This document shows, piece after piece, positions 26,972 to 36,240 of a DNA stretch of 64,000 nucleotides (position 1 is its first letter; the number at the start of each line of letters is the position of its first letter). The position numbers and the translations under genes were made by a program. The DNA comes from Saccharicrinis sp050589685. GTDB taxonomy: Bacteria > Bacteroidota > Bacteroidia > Bacteroidales > Marinilabiliaceae. The notes below the pieces were generated by a model. The model saw nothing but the letters and a program-made list of their open reading frames with translations, did no database searches and was not told the origin of the DNA. The stretch lies in contig NZ_JBNGOS010000016.1 of the NCBI RefSeq assembly GCF_050589685.1, forward strand, positions 62,001 through 126,000, in the 5' to 3' direction.

Positions 26972-28279
26972 CTATTGCTCAAAAATATAATCACCCAAAT
27001 CCGATAGTTCCTGGTCAGTCATTTGCGGGAAACCTGTCATGGCAGGATAATCCATTCGTTTGCGGCCCGGAGTGCGCACCCACTTTTTAAATCCTGAAAA
27101 ATCATTGGCATATACCTCAATCATTTCGATTACCGGCGGCCCAACGAGGCGTTCGGTAATTTTATGGCAAACGGTGCAATATTGTTTAAACAAAGCTTCG
27201 CCCGGAGGCAAATCAGCTTGGGCACTCATACCCTGTTGTGCCTCCCAGGTTGCCTGCTGTACCATTTCAGCATGTTGGGCCGAACGTTGGGCCATTAGTC
27301 TTTGATGTGGCTCCAAAGCATTTGCTCTGTAAATATGGCGTCCGGTACCCATAAAAACAACAGTAATGGTTATCAAGGATACTACCCTAACAAAATGTCG
27401 TCCTATTTTTTCCTGCGGCCCGGTAATCTCAAACCACATCAGTATCATGGCGGCTATCCCAAAACAGACGCCCAGTAAAATCACCCAAAACAGGTTCCAA
27501 TCGACTCCTTTAGATGGCAGGGTTAAGAACACTAACGATCCAAATAAAAATTGCGAAGTAGTTGCACCAAAGGCCAATGAGTAAAATTTTTTTTGCAAAT
27601 CATATTTGGTAAATTCTCCAAGACTCTCTTTAAATTCAAAGCCCTTGCGGCTGAAATAATAAAACAAAAACAAGCCGGTAATTGCCATTGAGGCCATCAG
27701 AAAATGAAAGTATCGTGGCAACACATTTGGCAATGCCAAGGAGGAGAAGAATCCCTTAACTTCACTCCACTTTTCCGGAAAAAGCATCAGGTTTATATTG
27801 GCCAAAAATACAAATGGGATAAAAAGAAAACAAGCCACCGCTAAAACCAATATTGAAATGTGCAAAGGTTTATTGTTAGCCAATATTTTCCAGCTATATT
27901 TATGTGCGTATAACAACAAAAACACAAAAGCCACCAGCGGAACAAGCATAATCCAATACTTACCGGTTAGCGCATTGGCCGAATAAAAGTAAATGGTATA
28001 TAGCACGTTGATGGAAAGTAAAGGCGCCACACCTAACACCACAGCCAAACTCTTATTGACGGTGATGGTCTGTGCAATCTGATAAGCCAATGCATCATAC
28101 TTTTTATTTTTCAATCCTTTTACCTCGAACCAAAGTGTAAGAACGGAACCGCCTACCATTAAATTCACAAATAAAATATGCAGAAGAAACGAAAAAACCA
28201 ATAAGGTAATCAATACACCTTCGGGTAACGGTAATGGGAGTGGAATATCCTTAGGTACAAGTTGTAATTGAGCAAACAT
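26972..28279 (-). CDS. multi-pass membrane protein with C-terminal cytochrome c domain (bd-like oxidoreductase subunit)
   Basis: 435 residues: about eight to nine hydrophobic segments (roughly 20-50, 75-100, 107-126, 140-165, 190-208, 236-253, 262-282, 297-312), then a soluble cytochrome c domain with haem site C368-T-V-C-H372 and a Met-containing axial region (YPAMTGFPQM, 411-420). His34, His190s (YFHFL) and His295 lie in or next to membrane helices and could bind b-type haem. It is 58 bases downstream of a CydA-like gene that also ends in a c-haem domain, so the two most likely form one complex in the cytoplasmic membrane with both c-haems in the periplasm. It is not a standard CydB. I compare it with the divergent cytochrome bd relatives (OR-C/OR-N type groups) described for Bacteroidota and others; biochemical role unproven. 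Confidence 0.78.
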   Translation of the reverse strand: MFAQLQLVPKDIPLPLPLPEGVLITLLVFSFLLHILFVNLMVGGSVLTLWFEVKGLKNKKYDALAYQIAQTITVNKSLAVVLGVAPLLSINVLYTIYFYSANALTGKYWIMLVPLVAFVFLLLYAHKYSWKILANNKPLHISILVLAVACFLFIPFVFLANINLMLFPEKWSEVKGFFSSLALPNVLPRYFHFLMASMAITGLFLFYYFSRKGFEFKESLGEFTKYDLQKKFYSLAFGATTSQFLFGSLVFLTLPSKGVDWNLFWVILLGVCFGIAAMILMWFEITGPQEKIGRHFVRVVSLITITVVFMGTGRHIYRANALEPHQRLMAQRSAQHAEMVQQATWEAQQGMSAQADLPPGEALFKQYCTVCHKITERLVGPPVIEMIEVYANDFSGFKKWVRTPGRKRMDYPAMTGFPQMTDQELSDLGDYIFEQ

Positions 28280-28337
28280 ATGCGAAACTATTTTTTATTA
28301 GGTTAGAACAAGTTTAAAAGCAAAGGCAAGTTGGAAA

Positions 28338-29768
28338 CTATTTATTCATCGGGCTTAAATTATAGGGATTGGTAGCTGTACCTTTTATCTGAGCACCCTC
28401 CAACTTACTTGGATACTCCTGCTGTGACTTAATATAAGCCGCCAGCGCATCCAGTTCGGCCGTATTCCCGGGGAATGGAGGCATATATGTTTTTACATTG
28501 TGCATGCCCTCGATGTATGCTTTCATGGCAACTACATCCAGAGGTTTGTCGGTGCCGTACATTTTTTCGAAGTTAGTAACGATGGAGTTTATGCCATGGG
28601 TAGTGTGACATCTGGTACAAGCTATGAGAAATACATTCTGACCGGCCTCTAACGTGTTACGTTCTGTCACTTTTGGTGTACTTGTAAAAGATGAGTGCGC
28701 TAATACACCGTCGCGTTTATATAGCGGATAGTCTTGTTTTAACAAACCATTGGCATACATGTAATCAGCTATTACATAAGGCTTACGAATAAATTCGCGC
28801 AGTCTTTCAAAGGTTCCCAAAAACGCAAACAACATAACCAGAGGCACCCAGAGCCAACCTTTGGGGAACTTGCTGGGTTTCCAAAGTAACAGCAGGCTTA
28901 CCACTACTGCCAACCCTACTCCGCCAACGATTATATATTTGAGCGATCCGTACCAGTCTTGGTATTCCTGAGTTCCCAGGGCAACAGGAAGGTTACCGAC
29001 CATAAATGTGGGTATCTTAATATAATAAATAAAGGCGCCTAGTAATGCAATGGGTGTCCAGAAAAGTGTCCAAAGACTCATGGTTCTGGTGGCAGGAATT
29101 TTTATGGGATCATTCTTTTTTATAAAAAATGAAGATAGAAATAAGGCGAACACACCTCCCATCATCATGGCTAATCCAGTACGGAAGACCAGTTGGGGCA
29201 TGTACAGTGGATTAAGCACTCCAGACCAGAACGTATTTTCGGTGTTCCAATTGCCCGGATCCATCATAAAGCCAAGTATGGCAACGATTATGGCCATGGT
29301 TAACCACGAAAATATGGCTAAGGATGCACCAAAAATAATATGTTGCTTTTTGGCCTTCCGGCTTTTGCTTGCGCGCTTCCAGGTAAGGAAGTACAGCATG
29401 ATCATGCCAACCTCGGTCACAAACACGATCCATTCAGTAAACCAGGCCATGTAGAAAACACGGATTAAACTGGCAATGGATGCGGGGTTAACCAAAGCTG
29501 CCGCAAACCAAATGCCAACACCTGTGAGTGCGCCAACCGTAGTGGTTATTACAAACGACACAAACAGAAGTTTATAGGAGAATTTATCCCAATAGGCACT
29601 TTTATCGGGATCTGTTGTTTCTGATTTGTAACCCAAATACTCCATCAGAGTAACCAGAGGGATAAAACCAACTGCGATGGCGTGGTTAATCAGAACATGA
29701 ATAATGGCAATCACAGCAACCAACATGCGATTACCCATGAAGTCGAGGTGAAATAAAGGAAAGTCCAT
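28338..29768 (-). CDS. CydA-like membrane subunit with C-terminal cytochrome c domain
   Basis: 476 residues. About eight to nine membrane helices followed by a c-type haem domain. Candidate b-haem ligands: His7, His24 and His29 near the N terminus, the position of the CydA high-spin haem ligand; Glu112 and Glu119 (FTEWIVFVTEVGMIM) resemble the paired CydA glutamates of helix III; SWLTMAIIVAILGFMMDPGNW is a typical CydA-type segment. The quinol-loop signature GRQPW of true CydA is absent. The block ERLREFIRKPYVIADYMYANG (321-341) is followed by C384-T-R-C-H388 and a likely axial Met429 (YMPPFPG). First gene of a two-gene operon. Together these indicate a bd-superfamily oxidoreductase probably fed by or feeding cytochrome c rather than quinol; that direction is inference. 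Confidence 0.8.
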   Translation of the reverse strand: MDFPLFHLDFMGNRMLVAVIAIIHVLINHAIAVGFIPLVTLMEYLGYKSETTDPDKSAYWDKFSYKLLFVSFVITTTVGALTGVGIWFAAALVNPASIASLIRVFYMAWFTEWIVFVTEVGMIMLYFLTWKRASKSRKAKKQHIIFGASLAIFSWLTMAIIVAILGFMMDPGNWNTENTFWSGVLNPLYMPQLVFRTGLAMMMGGVFALFLSSFFIKKNDPIKIPATRTMSLWTLFWTPIALLGAFIYYIKIPTFMVGNLPVALGTQEYQDWYGSLKYIIVGGVGLAVVVSLLLLWKPSKFPKGWLWVPLVMLFAFLGTFERLREFIRKPYVIADYMYANGLLKQDYPLYKRDGVLAHSSFTSTPKVTERNTLEAGQNVFLIACTRCHTTHGINSIVTNFEKMYGTDKPLDVVAMKAYIEGMHNVKTYMPPFPGNTAELDALAAYIKSQQEYPSKLEGAQIKGTATNPYNLSPMNK

Positions 29769-29893
29769 ACTTGTGGGTTGTTAGCAAATCAAAGCAAAAT
29801 ATAATCATTTAACCGATAACAACCAACAACAATTGAACTAATTTGTTTGAAAAATGAAAGACTTAATTGCCAAGCAAGGTGAATGGGAACAGC

Positions 29894-30104
29894 TTATGAA
29901 GCATTTACTTTCTTTCCCTGGCTTTCTCCTGTAATCCAACCTGGCTTTCCCGGAACAACCCACCTAGCTATACTATCCAAATGAGGGTCAACACCTCTGC
30001 CTATTGAAATATTTTCAACCTTTCCATCTTTATTCACGATAAACCGTACATAAACTCTTCCCTGTATGTTTAGTACATGACTTTGGAAGTCTAATATCCG
30101 GATT
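29894..30104 (-). pseudogene. TonB C-terminal domain remnant
   Basis: A minus-strand frame encodes about 70 residues ending at TAA 29894-29896: NIQGRVYVRFIVNKDGKVEN, then ISIGRGVDPHLDSIARWVVP. This is the TonB C-terminal fold (GRVYVxFxVxxDGxVxxxxVxRGVDPxLDxEA) in an obviously recognisable form, but no start codon, membrane anchor or proline-rich linker precedes it, and the sequence upstream needs a frame change to continue. It is a fragment of an energy-transducer TonB or a TonB-terminated secreted protein. Probably not expressed. Confidence 0.65.
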
Positions 30105-30185
30105 GAAGTTTGAGTTGTACTTAATGAGTTGTGCCATAGTTATGAAGTAGAGCCATGCAAAATCATTTAAATTAGAAAGTAACAA

Positions 30186-30437
30186 CTATTTTACTTCTTC
30201 AAAGTCAGTATACTCACCCAAATCAGGATCGGCAATCTTATTATTCTTCTGGTTTTTCTGGATGGTTACTTTTCCCTCTTCACGTTTTTTTTGTTCTTTA
30301 AAATTCTGCTGTTTTTGATATTGGTTATTCATCTTGTTTACACCCTTTGCTAACAAAAAAGGCATAATTACCCTTCCAATAAAACGAAACAAATAATAAA
30401 AAACGACCAATATTACTATCGTCCTCAGTAATCCCAT
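30186..30437 (-). CDS. DUF4834 family small membrane protein
   Basis: 83 residues: one N-terminal membrane segment (LLRTIVILVVFYYLFRFIGRVIMPFLL), a Gln/Lys-rich middle, and the conserved acidic end DPDLGEYTDFEEVK characteristic of DUF4834, a Bacteroidota-restricted family of unknown function. N terminus probably in the membrane with the charged tail in the cytoplasm. Monocistronic. Confidence 0.85.
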   Translation of the reverse strand: MGLLRTIVILVVFYYLFRFIGRVIMPFLLAKGVNKMNNQYQKQQNFKEQKKREEGKVTIQKNQKNNKIADPDLGEYTDFEEVK

Positions 30438-30589
30438 AACTTAATTCTTTCTGTAAAGATAATATTTTCCATCGACATGATGTCCTGTGCGCATAACCAG
30501 GTTACAGTTATTGTGCCAATTGAAAGCAGTGCCAAATTGTCATCTCAATTAACTTGAATCTTACGGCAGATACAATTTTATATATAATG

Positions 30590-30634
30590 CGAATCAAGAG
30601 CTGTATGTTTATGCAAGCATACAGCCTTGATTCG
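30590..30634. repeat. long inverted repeat in the DUF4834-ctpA spacer
   Basis: Two nested perfect arms, CGAATCAAG/CTTGATTCG (outer, 9 bp) and GCTGTATG/CATACAGC (inner, 8 bp), separated by single unpaired bases, with a short loop. No T run follows on either strand, so this is a stable hairpin in the RNA or DNA rather than a plain terminator. Role unknown. Confidence 0.6.
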
Positions 30635-30654
30635 AATATATAGCTATAACCAAA

Positions 30655-30680
30655 GAAAGCCTATTTTTCAATAGACTTTC
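30655..30680 (-). terminator. probable terminator after ctpA
   Basis: Stem GAAAG-CTATT / AATAG-CTTTC with one internal mismatch pair and a 4-base loop, 27 bases after the ctpA stop codon on the minus strand; only three T residues follow, so it is a weak terminator call. Confidence 0.5.
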
Positions 30681-30706
30681 TGCTAAATATGATTTTAAAA
30701 TTTAGT

Positions 30707-32311
30707 TTATTCCAGCCTTGAGACCGCATTTTGGAGAACCTCATCAATCTCGCCTAAAATCGGATAGAACCCATCATTATCTATAATGTTTCTGGCGATA
30801 TATGCTTTAATTTCCGTATCGATCAAATGTTCCGAAACTTTAAATTGTTTTCGGTTCATTTTCACCCCTTCTTTTGATGCGAAGGACTTGAATTCATTGA
30901 TAATAGGTTGCTTATCCAAGTAAGCTTTCACCTCTTCAACCTTAGTAAACTGGTCTATTTTAGAACGATTAATATCGGTATATTCCAGTGCAAAGCGATA
31001 GATCAAACCATTCTCTCTAACCTTGTAAAAATATTCGGTCAGTTTTGTAGTGTCACGTGGCACAAAGTAGTCGGGCATTATCCCACCCCCTCCATATACG
31101 GTACGGCCTTTTTTTGTTTTATATGCTAATGAATCATTAACATTGATGCTGTCCTGGTTAAAAAATTCTCCATGTTCAAAACGGGCTAGAATATCTTTGT
31201 AATACTCTTCGTTTCCATTTTCGTAAGGTTTCTGGATACACCTTCCTGCAGGGGTATAATATCTCGAAATAGTCAAGCGCAAAGCTGATCCATCCGGCAA
31301 GGGAATTTGGCTTTGAACCAAACCTTTCCCAAAAGTTCTGCGCCCTACAACGATACCCCTGTCATTGTCCTGGATGGCTCCTGCAAATATCTCGCTGGCC
31401 GAAGCAGAAAACTCATCCACCAGGACGGCAACCTCTATTTCCTGACAGGTACCTTTCCCGTTAGCGCGGAACTCATATCTGGGGTTTGATTTACCTTCGG
31501 TATAAACGATCATATCCCCTCTCGCCAAGAACTCATTACAAAGGTTGTTTGCTACTTCGAGGTACCCCCCTGAATTTCCGCGGAAATCGATAATGACTTT
31601 TTTACAGCTGTTGGCCTTCAGCTTGGCAAGCGCCGTTAAGAATTCACTGTACGTATTAGCTGCAAACCTGCTTACCTTAATATAACCTATCTCATCCGTT
31701 ACCATGTACGAAACATCCACACTGTACATCGGAATCTTACCCCGTGTAATGTCGAACCGAATCGGTTTTTTCAGGTTTCTACGGATAATACCTACCTTTA
31801 CTTGGGTGCCCATTTCGCCACGAAGAAGGTTTAACACCACTGAGTTATTAATCCCGTTGCCCGCTATCAATGAATCGTTTACCGTTACTATTCTGTCTCC
31901 GGGCAAGATACCCACTTTTTCGGAAGGGCCACCCGACACTACGGCAACCACCATAACCGTGTCTTTATGGATATTAAACTGTACGCCAATACCTCCAAAG
32001 CCGCTCGAAAGCTCTTCGTTCACATTTTTCAGATCCTTGGCTGGAATATAAACTGTATGAGGATCCAATTTCTTCAACAACTCCGGTATCATTTCCTCTT
32101 GCAGCTTGTCGGTGTTGACGGTATCCACATATTCCTCTTCAATCAGATTTAGAATTGCCTCCATTTTATTGGTCTGGGGATAAATGACCAACGGATTCTT
32201 TTTGCCCATTTTCCCCGGCAAAATTACATAGCCAATAAAAATACCGGCTATTAAAATCAAAGCCAGCAAAACAGGCTGAAATATTTGTCTTTTAGAATTA
32301 TTGTAACTCAT
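30707..32311 (-). CDS. ctpA: S41 family carboxyl-terminal processing protease
   Basis: 534 residues with an uncleaved-looking N-terminal membrane segment (VLLALILIAGIFIGYVIL, residues 14-31), a PDZ domain (about 95-180, GFGGIGVQF ... GILPGDRIVTVN) and the S41 catalytic core: VIIDFRGNSGGYL (239-251), VDEFSASASEIFAGAIQD with catalytic Ser304, and RRTFGKGLVQ with Lys329, the Ser-Lys spacing of 25 found in Prc. Periplasmic protease that trims or degrades envelope proteins from the C terminus. Downstream of the dCMP deaminase gene on the same strand with a 29-base spacer, so cotranscribed. Confidence 0.94.
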   Translation of the reverse strand: MSYNNSKRQIFQPVLLALILIAGIFIGYVILPGKMGKKNPLVIYPQTNKMEAILNLIEEEYVDTVNTDKLQEEMIPELLKKLDPHTVYIPAKDLKNVNEELSSGFGGIGVQFNIHKDTVMVVAVVSGGPSEKVGILPGDRIVTVNDSLIAGNGINNSVVLNLLRGEMGTQVKVGIIRRNLKKPIRFDITRGKIPMYSVDVSYMVTDEIGYIKVSRFAANTYSEFLTALAKLKANSCKKVIIDFRGNSGGYLEVANNLCNEFLARGDMIVYTEGKSNPRYEFRANGKGTCQEIEVAVLVDEFSASASEIFAGAIQDNDRGIVVGRRTFGKGLVQSQIPLPDGSALRLTISRYYTPAGRCIQKPYENGNEEYYKDILARFEHGEFFNQDSINVNDSLAYKTKKGRTVYGGGGIMPDYFVPRDTTKLTEYFYKVRENGLIYRFALEYTDINRSKIDQFTKVEEVKAYLDKQPIINEFKSFASKEGVKMNRKQFKVSEHLIDTEIKAYIARNIIDNDGFYPILGEIDEVLQNAVSRLE

Positions 32312-32340
32312 AAATTTTCAATTTTCTTTTCCAGTATACC

Positions 32341-32781
32341 TTACATCTCGATATGCATGGTTTCAATATTAGCCCGGTTTAACAAGATTATTCCGTCTTC
32401 CACCCGATATCTCTGATTGTAAACTACCCTTACAATTCCTGCCTGAATGATGAGTTTGGCACATTCGATACAAGGAGAACAAGTTACATATAACGTAGCA
32501 CCCTCTGAACTATTATTGGAACGTGCCACTTTAGTAATAGCATTGGCCTCCGCATGTAAAACATAGGGTTTGGTAATATTGTTCCCGTCCTCACAGTTAT
32601 TCTCAAATCCGGATGGTGTGCCATTGTAACCGTCGCTAATAATCATCTTTCCCTTTACCAGTAATGCACCAACCTGCCTTCTGTTGCAATACGAATTCTC
32701 GGCCCACACATGAGCCATTCTCAAATATCTTTTATCCAACAGAAGTTGTTTCTCTTTCGTTGGCAAATCTTTTTCGTTCAT
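32341..32781 (-). CDS. deoxycytidylate (dCMP) deaminase
   Basis: 146 residues, ComEB/dCMP deaminase type. Zinc ligands and proton donor: His76-Ala-Glu78 (HAEANAI) and Cys101-x-x-Cys104 (TCSPCIEC); the substrate loop GYNGTPSGFENNCED is characteristic of dCMP deaminases rather than cytidine deaminases. Converts dCMP to dUMP for dTTP synthesis. First gene of the deaminase-ctpA pair. The ATG at 32781 fits the family start (KEKQLLLDKRYLRMAHVWAENSYC). Confidence 0.93.
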   Translation of the reverse strand: MNEKDLPTKEKQLLLDKRYLRMAHVWAENSYCNRRQVGALLVKGKMIISDGYNGTPSGFENNCEDGNNITKPYVLHAEANAITKVARSNNSSEGATLYVTCSPCIECAKLIIQAGIVRVVYNQRYRVEDGIILLNRANIETMHIEM

Positions 32782-32955
32782 TTATAAATTCTTGCTCAAT
32801 AAAAAATCGATGCACAAAAATAACAAAATATGTTAGCCGAAAACATCAGTTAATAAATTAAAACACGCTGAATATAGATATGTATTTTTAGGTAAAACGA
32901 ACCTTTTGATTTTTTTTAACGTAAAAAATCCGAACACCCACACACAACACACAAA

Positions 32956-35796
32956 ATGAAACACAATTTACACTCTAAGGGGCTCTATAAAAAGAGTTCT
33001 AAATTAGTCGCGACATTAATTGTTTTCGCATCCATTTTCACCAATGCAAATGCTGCAATAAATGACCTTACAAAAGAATGTGAAAACTGCTTTTCTGCCG
33101 AATTAGTAACTTTCGAAGAGGATTCTAATTGCGTAACCGTAGAACTTGAAATAAACGCATCTGCAATTTGCAGTTCCGCATTGTCGCATTTAACTATCGA
33201 AGTGCCTTGCGGGAGCATTTCCAATGTTACAAACTCGGGGGATTGGGAAATAGAAAATCCAAGCAATGATCCAACAACAGGAATAACCGGTTTTAAAATA
33301 GATAACATCCATGGATTTGGAGAAGATAATAATGCCGGCACCTTTAACATAGGTTATACCGTGTGTTTGTATGATGCCCAATGCATTACAAAAATAAAAG
33401 AAGGAATAAAGTTAGCATACAAAGCCGGCAATTGTATTTTTTATGAAGAAATAAAAATTGCAAATCAACTTTCTGCCATCATATCCAAAGGCGATGTTAC
33501 TTGTTACGAAGGCAATAATGGATTTGCAAGTATTGAAATTGTAGAAGGCGTGGCACCTTTTACCTTTTTGTGGAATACGGAAAGTACTTCGCAAAGCATT
33601 GATGGCTTACATAGTGGCGAATATTTTGTATCGGTAACTGATAGTACAGGTGCTACCATTGAGCTCTCAACTACTATTTTACAACCTGAATTTCCGATTA
33701 ATATTACCAAGGATATTTCATTTCCTTCATGTGGTCAAAACGATGGAGCCATAAAACTATCTGTGTCAGGAGGAACAGAACCATATATCTACTCTTGGAA
33801 CGATGGGTCATCCAGCGATTCTCTCGTAAATTTAAATGACGGAACATTTACAATTCAAGTGACGGATAGTATGGGCTGCAGCAAATATGAAACGATAGCG
33901 TTAAGTGCGGAAACAGATATAGCAATCAGTTTAAAACCTAACTACCTGGAGTGTTTCCAGGAAGGTGAAGGCACCGTTGAAAGCAAGGTAGCCGGCGGTC
34001 AGCAGCCTTATGCGTACTTATGGTCCAACGACGAAACCTCGGAAAATTTGAGTCAGGTTAATTCTGGCAGCTATTCCTTAACGGTTACCGATTCCAATGG
34101 TTGCACGGCCACCAGTACAACATATGTTGGTATCAAAAAAATGTCGTTAAGCACAGCGGTAACAAACCCAAGTTGTTTTGGATACGATGACGGAAAAATT
34201 AGCATTACCGATGTACGCTACGGAAACGAACCTTATAATTATTTGTGGAATACCGGAGATACCTCTTCGTCACTTAACGATATTAGCAGCGGAAGGTACC
34301 AGGTTACGGTAACTGACGCATATGGGTGCACAATAAACCGAACTATAAATCTGGCCGACCGGAGACAACTCGAATTGAGTTATTCTATTTCGAGATCGGA
34401 CTGCTCATCCGACAGTACTGAAGTTGAACTCTATCTCTCAGCCACAGGAGGAACCCCAAACTTTATTTATTACAAAGATGAAACTGAAGTTTCTATTCCT
34501 GTTACCTTATGGTCAGAAGGAACATCTTCATATACTGTAATTGATGCCTTTGGGTGCGAAGCGAGCCAGGAAATCTCCATTAATTCAGTAAATAGCGATT
34601 TTAGTGTTAGTGCAGATATTGATCACCCAGCTTGTGGAGGCAATTTAACCGGGAATGCCCAATTGATAACAAGTGGAGGAACAGCACCATATGTTTTTAG
34701 TTGGTCCGACGGTTATACCGGAAAAGAAAGGAACAATATTCAGCCAGGCATTTACCAAATCGAAGCTGTTGATTCCGACGGATGTTCAGCCACAACCGAA
34801 GCAGTCATTGATAGCGTTTCCAATGTTTCGGCTTCTATCATACCACCTACTTTGGTCAAGTGCGAATCGGATAACAACATGTTATATTCCAATTCATCCG
34901 GTGCGGATACTTATACCTGGGAGTTTATTGGTAACGACACCTGGTATATCGAAACAAGTTCGAAAAACGAATTGGTTTATCATGCAGGAATCGGAGCGGT
35001 TACTGTTACCTATTCCGTTTTAAACGCCGAAGGATGTTTTGCTTCGGATACAATTCAACTAAATTGCACAAACGAAGATGATGGTTCAGGAGGAAACAAC
35101 CCAGGCGATTCAATTCCTAATATCGTTTTTGCCGACGATTGCTTCTTTTCAGAGATCAGCAAAATTACTCCAATTGGAGATAACTGTTATCAATTTGAGA
35201 TGATGGTTTATACCAATGGCCATTGCGAGCATGAGCTTTCGCACCTATCCGTAGGTTTGGATAATGCTACAGTTAACTGGCTTGAAAATTCCAGAGACTG
35301 GAAAATGGAAATGAATTCCACCGATCCCAAAACCGGCATTTATGGCTTTAAAATAGACGATATTTCCGGTTTTGGCCAAAATGGATACGATCGGTTTAAA
35401 ATTACATTTGAAGCATGCTTTTATAATAATGAAATACCCGATTATTTCCCGGAAACAATTACCGTTGCCTACAAAAGCGCCAATGCTTATACGCTGCAAT
35501 TGGTCAATATAAAAATGCAACAAAACTTAAAAGCCGGACTCACTGTATCCGTTTTCCCAAACCCATTTAAAGACATAGCTCAATTAACAATTGTGACAGA
35601 AAGCAACACGAATGTTAATATTGAGGTGTATGATATCAGTGGCAATAAAGTAGAGAGTGTTTATAACGGGGAGTTAAAATCCGAAATTAAATATACGTTT
35701 AAAATAACAGGAGGAGATAGTAAAGAAAGAATATTATTTTATAAAGTGATTTCTGATGAAGATACTGTTCAAGGAAAACTTCTGAAAACCAAATAA
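32956..35796 (+). CDS. secreted SprB-repeat protein with type IX sorting domain
   Basis: 946 residues. Signal peptide to about residue 34 (FTNANA). Residues 41-168 form a Cys-containing domain (CFSAELVTFEEDSNCVTVEL, TGITGFKIDNIHGFGE). Then six SprB-type repeats (about 174-590), each with a Cys near the start, GGxxPYxYxW in the centre and VTVTDSxGC near the end. An Ig/PKD-like module follows (about 625-700), then residues 725-856 repeat the N-terminal domain (DCFFSEISKITPIGDNCYQF, TGIYGFKIDDISGFGQ), then a C-terminal Por-type sorting domain (862-946: VFPNPFKDIAQLTI, VYDISGNKVESVYNG). Exported by the type IX system to the cell surface or medium; SprB-like adhesins serve adhesion or gliding. The mirrored end domains are unusual. 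Confidence 0.9.
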   Translation: MKHNLHSKGLYKKSSKLVATLIVFASIFTNANAAINDLTKECENCFSAELVTFEEDSNCVTVELEINASAICSSALSHLTIEVPCGSISNVTNSGDWEIENPSNDPTTGITGFKIDNIHGFGEDNNAGTFNIGYTVCLYDAQCITKIKEGIKLAYKAGNCIFYEEIKIANQLSAIISKGDVTCYEGNNGFASIEIVEGVAPFTFLWNTESTSQSIDGLHSGEYFVSVTDSTGATIELSTTILQPEFPINITKDISFPSCGQNDGAIKLSVSGGTEPYIYSWNDGSSSDSLVNLNDGTFTIQVTDSMGCSKYETIALSAETDIAISLKPNYLECFQEGEGTVESKVAGGQQPYAYLWSNDETSENLSQVNSGSYSLTVTDSNGCTATSTTYVGIKKMSLSTAVTNPSCFGYDDGKISITDVRYGNEPYNYLWNTGDTSSSLNDISSGRYQVTVTDAYGCTINRTINLADRRQLELSYSISRSDCSSDSTEVELYLSATGGTPNFIYYKDETEVSIPVTLWSEGTSSYTVIDAFGCEASQEISINSVNSDFSVSADIDHPACGGNLTGNAQLITSGGTAPYVFSWSDGYTGKERNNIQPGIYQIEAVDSDGCSATTEAVIDSVSNVSASIIPPTLVKCESDNNMLYSNSSGADTYTWEFIGNDTWYIETSSKNELVYHAGIGAVTVTYSVLNAEGCFASDTIQLNCTNEDDGSGGNNPGDSIPNIVFADDCFFSEISKITPIGDNCYQFEMMVYTNGHCEHELSHLSVGLDNATVNWLENSRDWKMEMNSTDPKTGIYGFKIDDISGFGQNGYDRFKITFEACFYNNEIPDYFPETITVAYKSANAYTLQLVNIKMQQNLKAGLTVSVFPNPFKDIAQLTIVTESNTNVNIEVYDISGNKVESVYNGELKSEIKYTFKITGGDSKERILFYKVISDEDTVQGKLLKTK

Positions 35797-35927
35797 AATA
35801 ATTTCAGCCCAATGCGTTAATTAATGTTAAATCGAAAATATGGCGAATATTCGGCACAGCCTTTGCTTATTGACATAGAAGAAAATTAACCATAAAAAAA
35901 CAATTCAAAAGGAGGATTTTAAGTCAA

Positions 35928-35969
35928 ATGGCTGTAACACCAAACGATTTTCTCCGTACCAGAAGATAA
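35928..35969 (+). CDS. candidate 13-codon leader ORF upstream of motif A
   Basis: ATG to TAA encodes MAVTPNDFLRTRR, preceded by AAAAGGAGG 12 bases before the ATG. The stop lies four bases before the conserved motif at 35974. A 13-codon ORF also ends exactly at motif B (42952-42993). Expression is not shown; listed because of the repeated arrangement. Confidence 0.35.
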   Translation: MAVTPNDFLRTRR

Positions 35970-35973
35970 GAGT

Positions 35974-36007
35974 AAGTTTTTTTTCATAGATTAAGGTTTA
36001 GGTTAAG
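35974..36007 (+). repeat. conserved T-rich motif, copy A
   Basis: Copy A of a motif built on TTTTTCATAGATTA(A/G)GG followed by TTTAAG-like bases, which occurs three times in the window (also 42992 and 43089), always on the plus strand and always 2-8 bases before a terminator hairpin. The stretch 35797-36270 contains this motif, the short ORF and a terminator and no larger gene. Confidence 0.7.
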
Positions 36008-36009
36008 TG

Positions 36010-36042
36010 AAAAAGGGTCGTTCCGAAAGAACGACCTTTTTT
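36010..36042 (+). terminator. intrinsic terminator after motif A
   Basis: Perfect stem AAAAAGGGTCGTTC / GAACGACCTTTTTT around loop CGAAA, with T run; immediately follows motif A. Hairpin sequence is unrelated to those after motifs B and C. Confidence 0.88.
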
Positions 36043-36240
36043 ATTTCATACCCAAAAGTACCATTAACCCACCATTGTTCCGGCGAGCAATGACTGTCGC
36101 CGAAAAAGGACAATCTTTCGGCAAGCGATACACTTTCGCCCGAACGTCAGAGTAGTCACTTGGAATACAGAGGATTAACCTGCCTGAGCATTCGTCTTCT
36201 GAAAAAGATATGGAATATGCGAGTTAAGAGCAAAAAATAT

